Assembly (NCBI GenBank): GCA_900316475.1
Contig: ONDA01000027.1
Coordinates: 1-57,825, forward strand
Origin: an uncultured Prevotellaceae bacterium
Lineage (GTDB): Bacteria; Bacteroidota; Bacteroidia; Bacteroidales; Bacteroidaceae
DNA: 57,825 nucleotides
Reading direction: 5' to 3'
This document shows, piece by piece, positions 41,128 through 49,676 of the stretch (positions are counted from its first letter, which is position 1; each line of letters starts with the position of its first letter). The position numbers and the translations under genes were made by a program. A model generated the notes under the pieces. That model did no database searches. It saw nothing but the letters and a program-made list of their open reading frames with translations, and was not told the DNA's origin.

Positions 41128-42015
41128 ATGACCTATCAGGAACTATGGCGACCGCTGACGGCGGTCTACGACCAGCGTGAGGCGCAATCCGTGGCGCGGA
41201 TGGTGTTGGAGATGCGCTTCGGCCTGACGCTGGCCGACGTGCTCTGCGGACAGATGCCCGACGAATGCGACCTGCGGCCGATACAGCAACGGCTGCTGGC
41301 TGGCGAACCCGTGCAGTATGTCATCGGCGAGGCGGAGTTTGGCGGGCGGCGCTTCCGGGTAGCACCCGGCGTGCTCATACCACGACCGGAGACCTACGAG
41401 CTGTGTCTGTGGGTGAGCAATAGAGGAGAGAGGAGAGAGGAGAGAGGAGAGAGAATTGACAATAGAGGAAAGAGGAGAGAGGAGAGAGGAGAGAAAGAGG
41501 AGAGTATTCTCGATATAGGCACGGGGAGCGGCTGTATAGCCTGCACCCTGGCTGCCGAACTGCCTGAGGCTGAGGTGACGGCGTGGGACATCTCCGAGGA
41601 GGCGTTGGCCATCGCCCGTGAGAACGCCCGGCGCACCCATGTCCATGTGTTGTTCGAACAGGCGGACATCCTTGACCCTCGTCTCATTGCCGCTTCACCC
41701 CAGAACCGGTATCAGGTTATCGTCAGCAACCCGCCCTACATCTGTCAGAAGGAGCAGGCGACGATGGAGCACCACGTGCTCGACCACGAGCCGCACCTGG
41801 CCCTCTTCGTGCCCGACGACGACCCGCTGCTGTTCTACCGTGCCATCGCCCGGTACGCCAGCCTGTCGCTCACCCCTGGCGGTAGCCTGTATTTTGAAAT
41901 CAACCCCCTCTACGCCACCGAGTTGTCTGCCTTGCTCAGTGCGATGTCGTACCACGACATCGCCCTCAAGAACGACCAATTCGGCAAACCACGAATGATA
42001 AAAGCCACACGATGA
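41128..42015 (+). CDS. prmC: Release factor glutamine methyltransferase PrmC with in-frame GA-repeat insertion
   Basis: The start at 41128 (MTYQELWRPL) follows the promoter. The 295-residue enzyme methylates the GGQ glutamine of class I release factors. Motifs: LIPRPETYEL, the SAM site ILDIGTGSGCIA, and the catalytic VSNPPYICQKE. Between the first two is an inserted run of about 28 residues of Arg, Glu and Gly (NRGERREERGER twice) encoded by a GA-rich tandem repeat at 41419-41502. The insertion lies at the junction of the two domains. recX and comF follow with overlapping starts. Confidence 0.92.
   Translation: MTYQELWRPLTAVYDQREAQSVARMVLEMRFGLTLADVLCGQMPDECDLRPIQQRLLAGEPVQYVIGEAEFGGRRFRVAPGVLIPRPETYELCLWVSNRGERREERGERIDNRGKRREERGEKEESILDIGTGSGCIACTLAAELPEAEVTAWDISEEALAIARENARRTHVHVLFEQADILDPRLIAASPQNRYQVIVSNPPYICQKEQATMEHHVLDHEPHLALFVPDDDPLLFYRAIARYASLSLTPGGSLYFEINPLYATELSALLSAMSYHDIALKNDQFGKPRMIKATR
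41419..41502 (+). repeat. GA-rich tandem repeat inside prmC (2 x 42 bp)
   Basis: Two 42-bp units, each beginning AATAGAGGA and continuing as GAGAGAGGA runs, lie head to tail. The unit length is a multiple of three, so the frame is kept. Confidence 0.8.
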
Positions 42016-42494
42016 AAGAAGTAACCGAACAAGGAGCCTACCTGCAATTAGCACAGCTCTGCGCCCGCAGTGAGCACTGCCAGCACGACCTGACGGAGAA
42101 GATGCGGCGCTGGGGCATGACCGACGAGGCTCAGGCCCGCGTCATGCAGCGGCTCGTCAGCGAGCGCTATGTCGATGACGAGCGCTATGCCCGTGCCTTC
42201 GTCAAGGACAAGATTCTCTATAACAAATGGGGTCGGCGCAAGGTGGAGCAGGCGCTGTGGACGAAACGCATCGACGACGACATCCGCACACGGGTGCTCG
42301 ACGAGGTCGACGACGAACAGTACGTCGGCGTGCTCCGTCAGCTGCTCCGTCAGAAGCGGCGCAGCATCAAGGCCGCCAGCGACTATGAACTGAATCAGAA
42401 ACTGGTGAAGTTCGCCCTCAGCCGTGGCTTCACCTACGACATCGTCCGCAGGTGTGTCGACGGCGATGTCGACGAGGTGTATGAAGAAGATTAG
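42012..42494 (+). CDS. recX: Regulatory protein RecX
   Basis: The 160-residue helical protein has the RecX repeats: CARSEHCQHDLTEKMRRWG, ERYVDDERYARAFVKDK and KWGRRKVEQALW. RecX modulates RecA filaments. The gene overlaps the prmC stop by four bases (ATGA) and overlaps the comF start. Confidence 0.88.
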   Translation: MKEVTEQGAYLQLAQLCARSEHCQHDLTEKMRRWGMTDEAQARVMQRLVSERYVDDERYARAFVKDKILYNKWGRRKVEQALWTKRIDDDIRTRVLDEVDDEQYVGVLRQLLRQKRRSIKAASDYELNQKLVKFALSRGFTYDIVRRCVDGDVDEVYEED

Positions 42495-43182
42495 CATCTG
42501 GCAACGCTTGCTCGACCTCATCGCCCCACGGCTCTGCGTGGTCTGCGGACGACGGCTGTCGCCGGCGGAGCGGGTGCTCTGTGCCGTCTGCAACCTGCAT
42601 CTGCCGCGCACGGGATTCCAGCAGTCGCCTGCCGACAACCGTATGGCGCGCCTCTTCTGGGGTGTCATTCCCGTGGAGCATGCGGCGGCTCTGTTCTACT
42701 ACGAAGCCAGCTCGCCCACCAGCAATATCCTGTACGACCTGAAGTATCACGACCACCCGGAGATTGGGCGCGAGATGGGGCGGCTGATGGCCCGCGAGTT
42801 GACGGCTTCAGACTTCTTCGAGGGGATAGATGCCATCATTCCCCTGCCGTTGGCCAAGAAGCGCCGGCGGCAGCGTGGCTACAACCAGAGTATGGAGCTG
42901 GCACGCGGCATCAGCGAGGTGACGGGGCTGCCTGTCTGGAACCAGATTGTCCGCCGCACCCGCTTCGTGAAGAGTCAGACGCAGATGGGGCGTCAGGAGC
43001 GTATGGAGAACGTCGCCGACGTCTTCGAGGCTAAAGACCTCAGCGCTATCCGTGGCCGCCATGTGCTGCTCGTCGACGATGTCGTCACGACGGGTGCCAC
43101 GATGATGGCCTGTGCCCGTGAGATACTGAAAACCGAGGGCGTCAGAGTCAGTCTCCTCGCCCTCGGCTTCACAAAGTCTTGA
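42481..43182 (+). CDS. comF: ComF-family phosphoribosyltransferase-like protein
   Basis: The start at 42481 (MKKISIWQRLL) overlaps recX by 14 bases. The 233-residue product has an N-terminal zinc-finger-like CVVCGRRL...CAVC and a phosphoribosyltransferase signature VLLVDDVVTTGATMMAC. ComF proteins act in DNA uptake in competent bacteria. In this genus the role is less clear. Confidence 0.85.
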   Translation: MKKISIWQRLLDLIAPRLCVVCGRRLSPAERVLCAVCNLHLPRTGFQQSPADNRMARLFWGVIPVEHAAALFYYEASSPTSNILYDLKYHDHPEIGREMGRLMARELTASDFFEGIDAIIPLPLAKKRRRQRGYNQSMELARGISEVTGLPVWNQIVRRTRFVKSQTQMGRQERMENVADVFEAKDLSAIRGRHVLLVDDVVTTGATMMACAREILKTEGVRVSLLALGFTKS

Positions 43183-43194
43183 CGCCTGAACGCC

Positions 43195-43406
43195 TTACAG
43201 CTTGATGCGGCGGGTCAGCATGATGTAGCCAACGCGACGCTTGCCGAAGCCGGGGCCGCAATTCTCCTTGAACATATCGTGGAGCGGCATGGAGAACTGC
43301 AGGGTGAGCGACGAGGGGTCGTCCTTGTCGAAATTGGTAAAGGCGAAGTCGAGGCCTAAGCCGTCATCAAGGCCAGAAGAGCCATTACAAATACTTTTCT
43401 TTTCAT
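43195..43406 (-). pseudogene. Internally deleted remnant of an outer-membrane protein gene
   Basis: On the minus strand from 43406 a signal-like MKRKVFVMALLALMTA runs into a stop. In another frame the C-terminal residues NFDKDDPSSLTLQFSMPLHDM and RRVGYIMLTRRIKL run to a stop at 43195. Most of the gene has been lost. The rest of the gap 43183-43518 has only the pyrE promoter. Confidence 0.6.
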
Positions 43407-43487
43407 GCCAATATAATTATATGTGTCAAATCTGCCGTAAAATTACGTTTTTTTTCTCTTTCTGTCAAGGGAAAAGGAAATTTTTTG

Positions 43488-43495
43488 TAACTTTG
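43488..43495 (+). promoter_or_regulatory. -7 box of pyrE
   Basis: TAACTTTG followed by CAGCC, about 23 bases before the ATG at 43519. Confidence 0.6.
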
Positions 43496-43518
43496 CAGCC
43501 AAATTAACGATTGAAACT

Positions 43519-44148
43519 ATGGAAGTAAAGCATCAATTTGCACGAAAGCTGATGGAGATTCAAGCCATCAAGTTGCAGCCGCAGGAGCCGTTCACATGGG
43601 CCAGCGGCTGGAAGTCGCCCATCTATACCGACAACCGCAAGACGTTGGGGTTCCCCCGTCTGCGCTCGTTCGTGAAGTTAGAGCTGTGCCACGTCATCCA
43701 GGAGCAGTTCCCCGAGGCTGAGGCTGTGGCCGGTGTGGCTACGGGTGCCATCGCCCAGGGTGCCTTGGTGGCCGAGGAGTTGGGACTGCCGTATTGCTAC
43801 GTCCGTCCGAAGCCGAAGGACCACGGTATGGGCAACCAGGTGGAAGGCGAACTGAAGAAAGGCTGCAAGGTGGTGGTCGTCGAGGACCTTATCTCTACCG
43901 GCGGCTCGTCGCTGAAGGCTGTCGAGGCGCTGCGCCAGTATGGCGTCGAGGTGATTGGCATGGTGGCGTCGTTCACCTACGGTTTCCCCGTTGCCGAAGA
44001 GGCTTTTGCCGCTGCCGGTGTGAAACTCATCACGCTGTCGAACTACGATGCCGTCATTGAGGCGGCTGCTGAGACAGGCTATATCAAGGAAGACGAGAAG
44101 GCCGTCCTGGCTGAGTGGCGCAAGTCGCCCTCGACGTGGAAGCAGTAA
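43519..44148 (+). CDS. pyrE: Orotate phosphoribosyltransferase
   Basis: The 209-residue enzyme joins orotate to PRPP to make orotidine 5'-phosphate in pyrimidine synthesis. Motifs: FTWASGWKSPIYTDNRK, the loop YVRPKPKDHGMGNQVEG and the PRPP site VVVVEDLISTGGSS. Length matches bacterial PyrE. Confidence 0.95.
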   Translation: MEVKHQFARKLMEIQAIKLQPQEPFTWASGWKSPIYTDNRKTLGFPRLRSFVKLELCHVIQEQFPEAEAVAGVATGAIAQGALVAEELGLPYCYVRPKPKDHGMGNQVEGELKKGCKVVVVEDLISTGGSSLKAVEALRQYGVEVIGMVASFTYGFPVAEEAFAAAGVKLITLSNYDAVIEAAAETGYIKEDEKAVLAEWRKSPSTWKQ

Positions 44149-44200
44149 TCTATCGAAAAAACCGAAAATCGTCAATCCATAAATCGTAAATATAATTAAG

Positions 44201-44632
44201 GTGGGACTATTTGACAACAGTACGAAGTTTGAGAGTAGCGTGAAGCAGATTCCCTACTCGCAGGAGGCCGTCTACCGTAACATCAGCGACCTGAGCAATT
44301 TGGAGAAGGTGCGCGACCGCGTGCCGAGTGACCGTGTGAGTGATTTCTCGTTCGACGAGGATACGGTTTCTCTGAACGTTCCGCCGGTGGGCGAACTCAA
44401 GTTGCGCATCATTGAGCGCGACGAGCCTAAGTGTGTGAAGTTTGAGACGGCGCAATCGCCCGTGCCCTTCAACGTGTGGATTCAGGTGCTCCCCGTCACC
44501 GAGACGACCTCTAAGATGAAGGTCACGGTGAAGGCCGAGCTGAACCCGTTCATCAAGGGCATGGTCAGCGGTCCGTTGCAGGATGGTGTCGAGAAGATTG
44601 CCGACGCCCTTTCCAAAATAGAATATGTATAA
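44201..44632 (+). CDS. SRPBCC-family (START-like) small protein
   Basis: The 143-residue product starts with GTG at 44201. It has the helix-grip pattern KFESSVKQIPYSQEAVYRNISDLSNLEKV and a C-terminal long helix GPLQDGVEKIADALSKI, as in polyketide cyclase/SRPBCC-like proteins. These bind hydrophobic ligands in a central cavity. Ligand unknown. It lies between pyrE and argH in the same direction. Confidence 0.7.
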   Translation: MGLFDNSTKFESSVKQIPYSQEAVYRNISDLSNLEKVRDRVPSDRVSDFSFDEDTVSLNVPPVGELKLRIIERDEPKCVKFETAQSPVPFNVWIQVLPVTETTSKMKVTVKAELNPFIKGMVSGPLQDGVEKIADALSKIEYV

Positions 44633-44668
44633 CGAAATAACGTTATAACGTTATAACGAAAAAAGACG

Positions 44669-46009
44669 ATGAAACTCTGGGAGAAGAACTTTGAGATAAA
44701 CAAGGAGATAGAGCGGTTCACCGTAGGTCGTGACCGCGAGATGGACCTTTACCTGGCCAAGTATGACGTGCTGGGTTCGATGGCTCACATCACGATGCTC
44801 GAGTCCATCGGACTGATAGGCAAGGACGAACTGCCCGTGCTGCTCAGCGAGCTGAAGAACATCTACGCGCTGGCCGACCGCGGCGAGTTCGTCATCGAGG
44901 ACGACGTTGAGGACGTACACTCACAGGTAGAGATGCTGCTCACCCGTAAGTTGGGCGACATGGGCAAGAAGATACACTCCGGCCGCTCGCGTAACGACCA
45001 GGTGCTGGTAGACCTGAAGCTCTTCACCCGCCACCAGCTGATGGAGATTGCCGAAGAGGTGAAGGTGCTCTTCGACGAGCTGATACAGAAGTCGGAACAG
45101 TACAAAGACGTGCTGATGCCGGGCTACACCCACCTGCAGGTGGCCATGCCCTCATCGTTCGGCTTGTGGTTCGGTGCCTACGCCGAGAGTCTGACGGACG
45201 ACATGCTCTTCCTGCAGGCCGCCTACAAGATGACCAACCGCAACCCCTTGGGGTCGGCGGCAGGCTACGGCTCGTCGTTCCCCCTGAACCGCACGATGAC
45301 CACGCAGCTGCTCGGCTTCGACTCCATGGACTACAACGTCGTCTACGCCCAGATGGGTCGTGGCAAGATGGAGCGCAACGTGGGCTTCGCCATCGCCACC
45401 ATCGCCGGCACGCTGGCAAAGCTGGCCTTCGACGCCTGTATGTTCAACTCGCAGAACTTCTCGTTCGTCAAGTTGCCGAAGGAGTGTACCACGGGGTCGA
45501 GCATCATGCCACACAAGAAGAACCCCGACGTCTTCGAACTCATCCGCGCCAAGTCCAACAAGCTGCAGTCGCTGCCACAGCAGGTGACGCTCATCATGAA
45601 CAACCTGCCCGTGGGCTACTTCCGCGACCTGCAGATTATCAAGGAGGTCTTCCTGCCCGCCTTCGACGAACTGAAGGACTGCCTGCAGATGGCCGCCTAC
45701 ATTATTAATAAGATAGAGGTCAACGAGCATATCCTCGACAACCCGATGTACGACCCGATGTTCTCCGTCGAAGAGGTGAACCGCCTCGCAGCGGAAGGCT
45801 TACCCTTCCGCGACGCCTACAAGAAGGTGGGGCTCGACATCGAGGCCGGACGGTTCACGCCGAACAAGAACATCCACCACACCCATGAGGGCAGCATCGG
45901 CAATCTGTGTAACGACCAGATTCAGCAGCTGATGCAACAGACGTTGGACGGCTTTGGCTTCGAGCGCATGATAGAGGCCGAACGTAAACTATTGGAGACC
46001 CACCCCTAA
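44669..46009 (+). CDS. argH: Argininosuccinate lyase
   Basis: The 446-residue enzyme splits argininosuccinate to arginine and fumarate. Motifs: DVHSQVEMLL, the HSGRSRNDQVLVDLKLF block, TPLMPGYTHLQVAMP-like QGYTHLQ region (MPGYTHLQVAMPSSFG), and the signature GSSIMPHKKNPDVFELIR. The last codons and the stop fall in a palindromic repeat at 45999-46116, giving the ending LETHP. Confidence 0.95.
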   Translation: MKLWEKNFEINKEIERFTVGRDREMDLYLAKYDVLGSMAHITMLESIGLIGKDELPVLLSELKNIYALADRGEFVIEDDVEDVHSQVEMLLTRKLGDMGKKIHSGRSRNDQVLVDLKLFTRHQLMEIAEEVKVLFDELIQKSEQYKDVLMPGYTHLQVAMPSSFGLWFGAYAESLTDDMLFLQAAYKMTNRNPLGSAAGYGSSFPLNRTMTTQLLGFDSMDYNVVYAQMGRGKMERNVGFAIATIAGTLAKLAFDACMFNSQNFSFVKLPKECTTGSSIMPHKKNPDVFELIRAKSNKLQSLPQQVTLIMNNLPVGYFRDLQIIKEVFLPAFDELKDCLQMAAYIINKIEVNEHILDNPMYDPMFSVEEVNRLAAEGLPFRDAYKKVGLDIEAGRFTPNKNIHHTHEGSIGNLCNDQIQQLMQQTLDGFGFERMIEAERKLLETHP

Positions 46010-46116
46010 CCCTTCCCTGAACGGAGGGAGCATAGTTGCCGTCATCGCTGATATGAGGAGATTTGTTCGTAGCATAGTGTCTGCCCCCCTCCATTTAGGG
46101 AGGAATTGGGGGTGGG
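45999..46116. repeat. GC-rich palindromic repeat at the argH 3' end
   Basis: Left arm CCCACCCCTAACCCTTCCCT and right arm AGGGAGGAATTGGGGGTGGG are inverted copies, with further short GGAGGG/CCCTCC arms inside. The argH stop (46007-46009) is in the left arm, and the start region of the next gene (46053) lies inside the element. Confidence 0.75.
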
Positions 46117-46649
46117 CATTCTTACTCACACTCTTTTTGGCGTGCGACGACGCCGAAGACAGTGTCTACCGTAACTACCGGTGCTTTTTCGTGTTCGATA
46201 CCACCCTGCACCCGGCTCCCTGTCACCTGACGGCGGCCTTGGGCAATCCCGGCCATTTCCTGATTGTCAAGACCCGCATGGCACAGGGGGTGCGCCATAT
46301 CATGACTACCCGCAACTACGATCAGGCAACGGAGGATGTTACCCTGTCGACCGTCAAGGAGACGCAGACGAGCTGCCAGCTGGGCGCCGGTGGAGCCATC
46401 GTCATCGGGCGAAGCAGCTATACGGGCTTACTTGTAGCCTACGAGGGACAATGTGCCAACTGTCTCGACAACCTCGGCGGCACTAACTATCCCCTGACGT
46501 GGACGAAGAACGGTCAGCAACTCACCTGCGCACGCTGTAAACGGTATTATGACGTCAATAACGGCGTCGTGGCGTCGGGCGATGCGGGACGGCAGCTCTA
46601 CACCTACTACGCTGCCTTCGACGGTGCCATTCTGAGGGCATGGAACTAA
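46053..46649 (+). CDS. Hypothetical Cys-rich lipoprotein
   Basis: The 198-residue product has a hydrophobic stretch with a lipobox, LLTLFLAC near residue 31, and a mature part with CHL, a CANCLDNLGG block and CARCKRYYD near the C-terminus. Four of the Cys form two CxxC pairs that suggest a metal site or disulfides, similar in spacing to Rieske-like folds but not matching them with confidence. The first 20 codons come from the palindromic repeat, so the annotated start is uncertain. Confidence 0.6.
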   Translation: MRRFVRSIVSAPLHLGRNWGWAFLLTLFLACDDAEDSVYRNYRCFFVFDTTLHPAPCHLTAALGNPGHFLIVKTRMAQGVRHIMTTRNYDQATEDVTLSTVKETQTSCQLGAGGAIVIGRSSYTGLLVAYEGQCANCLDNLGGTNYPLTWTKNGQQLTCARCKRYYDVNNGVVASGDAGRQLYTYYAAFDGAILRAWN

Positions 46650-46699
46650 ACTCTAATCTTAAATTGTGTAAAAGTTTTGGCTGTTCCATAAATAAAGCG

Positions 46700-46707
46700 T
46701 AACTTTG
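46700..46707 (+). promoter_or_regulatory. -7 box of tRNA-Leu(UAA)
   Basis: TAACTTTG followed by CAC, 13 bases before the mature tRNA. Confidence 0.6.
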
Positions 46708-46720
46708 CACACGAATTTTG

Positions 46721-46806
46721 GCCGCAATGGTGGAATTGGTAGACACGAGGGACTTAAAATCCCTTGGCCAGTGATGGCTGTGCGGGTTCGAGTCCCGCTC
46801 GCGGCA
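46721..46806 (+). tRNA. tRNA-Leu (anticodon UAA)
   Basis: Acceptor GCCGC pairs with GCGGC. The anticodon stem AGGGA/TCCCT encloses loop CTTAAAA with anticodon TAA. A long variable arm (TGGCCAGTGATGGCTG) marks tRNA-Leu, and the T arm is GCGGG-TTCGAGT-CCCGC. It decodes UUA. Confidence 0.95.
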
Positions 46807-46842
46807 CAAGAGATTATAATCCTAAAAACGTTTTTACTTAAG

Positions 46843-48522
46843 ATGCAAAAAAGTAATTTTGTTCTTTTGTCAGTAGCAGGTCTTCTGCTCTTGACGTCAT
46901 GCGGTGGCAAATTGGGAGCCCTTTCAGCCGATAACTTTACGGTAACTCCTAATCCGCTGGAGACACAGGCCGGAAAAGTGACCGCTACCATCAACGGCAC
47001 CTTCCCCGAGAAGTATATGAAGAAAAAGGCCGTCGTGACCGTCACGCCGGAACTGCGCTATGCCGATGGCCAGGTGGCCAAAGGTCAGGGTGCCACCTTC
47101 CAGGGAGAGAAGGTGCAAGGCAACGACCAGACCATTCTCTATCAGGTTGGCGGACGCTATAACATGAAGACCGCTTTCGACTATCTGGATTGTAACAAGG
47201 CCGATATGTATCTGACCTTCGACGCCAAGGTGGGCAAGAAGACCGTCACGGTTCCTGCTGTCAAGGTGGCTGAGGGAATCCTCGCTACCAGCGAGCTGTA
47301 TAAGCAGACGCTCAAGTCAGCCCAGGCCGCTATTGCGCCCGACGCCTTCCAGCGTATCACCGCCCAGAAGCAGCAGGCTGACATCAAGTTCCTCATCCAG
47401 CAGGCAACCCTGCGCCAGAGCGAACTGAAGAACAACTCTGTACAGGAGTTTGTGAAGCTGCTTGAGAAGATCAACAACGACCGTGAGGGACTGAACCTGA
47501 AGGACGTCGAGGTGTCGGCTTATGCTTCACCTGATGGTGGCTATGACCTTAATGACAAACTGGCAGCACAGCGCCAGAAGGCAACCGAGCAGTACGTACA
47601 GCAGCAGCTGAAGAAGGTCAAGCTGGCCGACGCTGCCGTCGATGCCAAGTACACCGCTGAGGACTGGGACGGCTTCCAGGAACTTGTCAAGGCTTCTAAC
47701 ATTCAGGACAAGGACGTCATCCTGCGCGTCCTCTCTATGTATAAGGATCCCCAGGAGCGCGAGCAGCAGATTAAGAATATCTCCAGTGCCTTCCGTGAGC
47801 TGGCCGACGGCATCCTGCCCCAGCTGCGCCGTTCGCGTATGATTATCAACTACGAGACCGTGGGTCGCAGCGACGAGCAGATTCAGCAGCAGCTGAAGGC
47901 AGACCCTACGAAGCTCAATGTCGAGGAATTGCTCTATGCCGCTACGCTGACCGAGGATAACAACAGCAAGGAGGACATCTACAAGCTTACGACCGAGGTA
48001 TATCCCAACGACGCCCGCGCCTATAACAACATTGCTACGATAGAGTTTGCCAAGGGAAATCTCGACGCTGCAAAGAAATACGTGGAGCAGGCCCAGAAGG
48101 TCAGCGCACAGCTGCCAGAGGCTGCCGCCAACCTCGGTATGTTGGCACTGGCAAATGGCGACCTGCAGGCTGCCGAGAACTATATCAGCCAGGCTACGGG
48201 TGCCAATGGACTGGCTGAGGTACTGGGCAACCTGAACCTGGCAAAGGGCAACTACGCACAGGCAGAGCAGGACTTCAAGGATGTCTACTCCAACAGCGCT
48301 GCCTTGGCACAGATTCTCAACAAGAACTATGCATCGGCAGCTGTCACGCTGAAGTATATCAAGAATCCCGACGCTACCACTGACTACCTGAAAGCTATCC
48401 TCGCTGCTCGTATGGGCAAAACCAGCGATGCTTCTGCCGCCCTGCGTGCCGCCATTGCCAAGGATGCTTCCTACGCCAAGTATGCTGCTAACGACTTGGA
48501 ACTGCAGAAGGTAGCTAAGTAG
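46843..48522 (+). CDS. Tetratricopeptide-repeat lipoprotein with OmpA-like segment
   Basis: The start at 46843 lies after the tRNA and gives a lipoprotein signal MQKSNFVLLSVAGLLLLTSC. The 559-residue product has a strand-rich N-terminal part to about residue 150. A region with SAYASPDGGYDLNDKLAAQR near 225 resembles the OmpA-like peptidoglycan-binding fold. TPR-like helices follow from about 370 (ARAYNNIATIEFAKGNLDAAKKY, then NLGMLALANGDLQAAENY). It likely sits in the outer membrane facing the periplasm as a scaffold. The precise role is unknown. Confidence 0.7.
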   Translation: MQKSNFVLLSVAGLLLLTSCGGKLGALSADNFTVTPNPLETQAGKVTATINGTFPEKYMKKKAVVTVTPELRYADGQVAKGQGATFQGEKVQGNDQTILYQVGGRYNMKTAFDYLDCNKADMYLTFDAKVGKKTVTVPAVKVAEGILATSELYKQTLKSAQAAIAPDAFQRITAQKQQADIKFLIQQATLRQSELKNNSVQEFVKLLEKINNDREGLNLKDVEVSAYASPDGGYDLNDKLAAQRQKATEQYVQQQLKKVKLADAAVDAKYTAEDWDGFQELVKASNIQDKDVILRVLSMYKDPQEREQQIKNISSAFRELADGILPQLRRSRMIINYETVGRSDEQIQQQLKADPTKLNVEELLYAATLTEDNNSKEDIYKLTTEVYPNDARAYNNIATIEFAKGNLDAAKKYVEQAQKVSAQLPEAAANLGMLALANGDLQAAENYISQATGANGLAEVLGNLNLAKGNYAQAEQDFKDVYSNSAALAQILNKNYASAAVTLKYIKNPDATTDYLKAILAARMGKTSDASAALRAAIAKDASYAKYAANDLELQKVAK

Positions 48523-48531
48523 TCTTCTCTG

Positions 48532-49527
48532 ATGAAGAAAGCACTCGCATATCTGCTCTTCACCCTGATTGTAGCCTCTTGCTCCTCTTCGGGCGGTACG
48601 TTCCGCATGAAGGGTAAGTTCAAGAACTTCAATCAGGGTGAACTGCTTGTCTATAGCCTCATGGGTAAAGGGCGCATCGACACCATCAAGCTCACCGAGG
48701 GACGGTTCAACTACGAGGTGCCTCTTGAGGACACCGTCCTGATCTCCGTCGTCTTCCCCAACTACTCTGAGATTCCCGTCATTGCTGCACCAGGGGGAAG
48801 CGTCAACATGCAGGGCGACGCCTCGCACCTGCGCGAGGTAAAGGTCGAGGGCGACGACGACAACCACCTGCTGACGGAGTTCCGCCTGCAGATGAACGAG
48901 GTGACGCCGCCTGAGATAGAGAATACCGCCTCGGCCTTTATTACCGCCAATCCCGCGTCGTACGGCTGTATCTATGTCCTGAACAAGTATTTCCTGCTCA
49001 AGAACAAAGCCCCCTACGACAAGGCGTACAACCTGCTGTCGAAGATGCACCAGGCAGCGCCACGCCGTCTCACCAAATACCTCTACCAGCAGTTGGCTGG
49101 GATCAGGTCTGTCAAGGTGGGCGACCGGCTTCCGAAACTTTCAGCCAAGACCATCAATGGCGCCAATGTCACCAACGCCGACCTGAAGGGCGATGTCAAT
49201 GTTATTACCGTCTGGTCGTCTTGGAACTATGAGTCGCAGAGCATACAGCGCCAGCTGCACCGCCTCAAGAATAAGTACGGCTCTCGGCTACAGCTCGTCA
49301 GCATCTGTATCGACGGCAATCTTGCCGACTGTCGTCAGACAGCCCGTCGCGACTCACTCTCGTGGCCCGTTGTCTGCAGTGGCCAGATGTGGGACACACC
49401 CCTCGTCAAGCAGTTGGGCTTCTTTGCCGTCCCCGACGCCCTTATCGCCGACCGTAATGGTCGCATCACCGCCCGTCAGTTGACAGGCACCGCTCTCTAC
49501 GACGAAATTGAGAAACGGCTTAAATAA
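48532..49527 (+). CDS. DUF4369 plus thioredoxin-fold lipoprotein lacking the CxxC motif
   Basis: The 331-residue product has a lipoprotein signal ending LIVASC, an N-terminal DUF4369 domain (FRMKGKFKNFNQGELLVYS) and a C-terminal TlpA/AhpC-like thioredoxin fold (VGDRLPKLSAKTINGANV, VITVWSSWNYESQSIQ, cis-Pro FFAVPDALI). The site of the redox CxxC is SSWNYE, so it cannot be a normal thiol-disulfide oxidoreductase. It follows the TPR gene by nine bases. Confidence 0.8.
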   Translation: MKKALAYLLFTLIVASCSSSGGTFRMKGKFKNFNQGELLVYSLMGKGRIDTIKLTEGRFNYEVPLEDTVLISVVFPNYSEIPVIAAPGGSVNMQGDASHLREVKVEGDDDNHLLTEFRLQMNEVTPPEIENTASAFITANPASYGCIYVLNKYFLLKNKAPYDKAYNLLSKMHQAAPRRLTKYLYQQLAGIRSVKVGDRLPKLSAKTINGANVTNADLKGDVNVITVWSSWNYESQSIQRQLHRLKNKYGSRLQLVSICIDGNLADCRQTARRDSLSWPVVCSGQMWDTPLVKQLGFFAVPDALIADRNGRITARQLTGTALYDEIEKRLK

Positions 49528-49568
49528 TCTTTTTCTCCTTTTTTGTCTTTATATTGTCCTCGGAATTC

Positions 49569-49664
49569 ATGAAGAACCCTGTCACCATCAAGCCACAGAC
49601 CTTTGCTGATGTACTGAAGGGTGAGGGTGAGCCTGTGAAATACGTGCAGCAGTTCGGCAAGTAA
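49569..49664 (+). pseudogene. Short C-terminal gene fragment
   Basis: A 31-codon frame from ATG 49569 ends QQFGK and has protein-like composition (PQTFADVLKGEGEPVKYV). I do not recognise the parent. It may be the tail of a deleted gene rather than a functional peptide. Confidence 0.35.
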
Positions 49665-49676
49665 GCGTGCCGGCGA

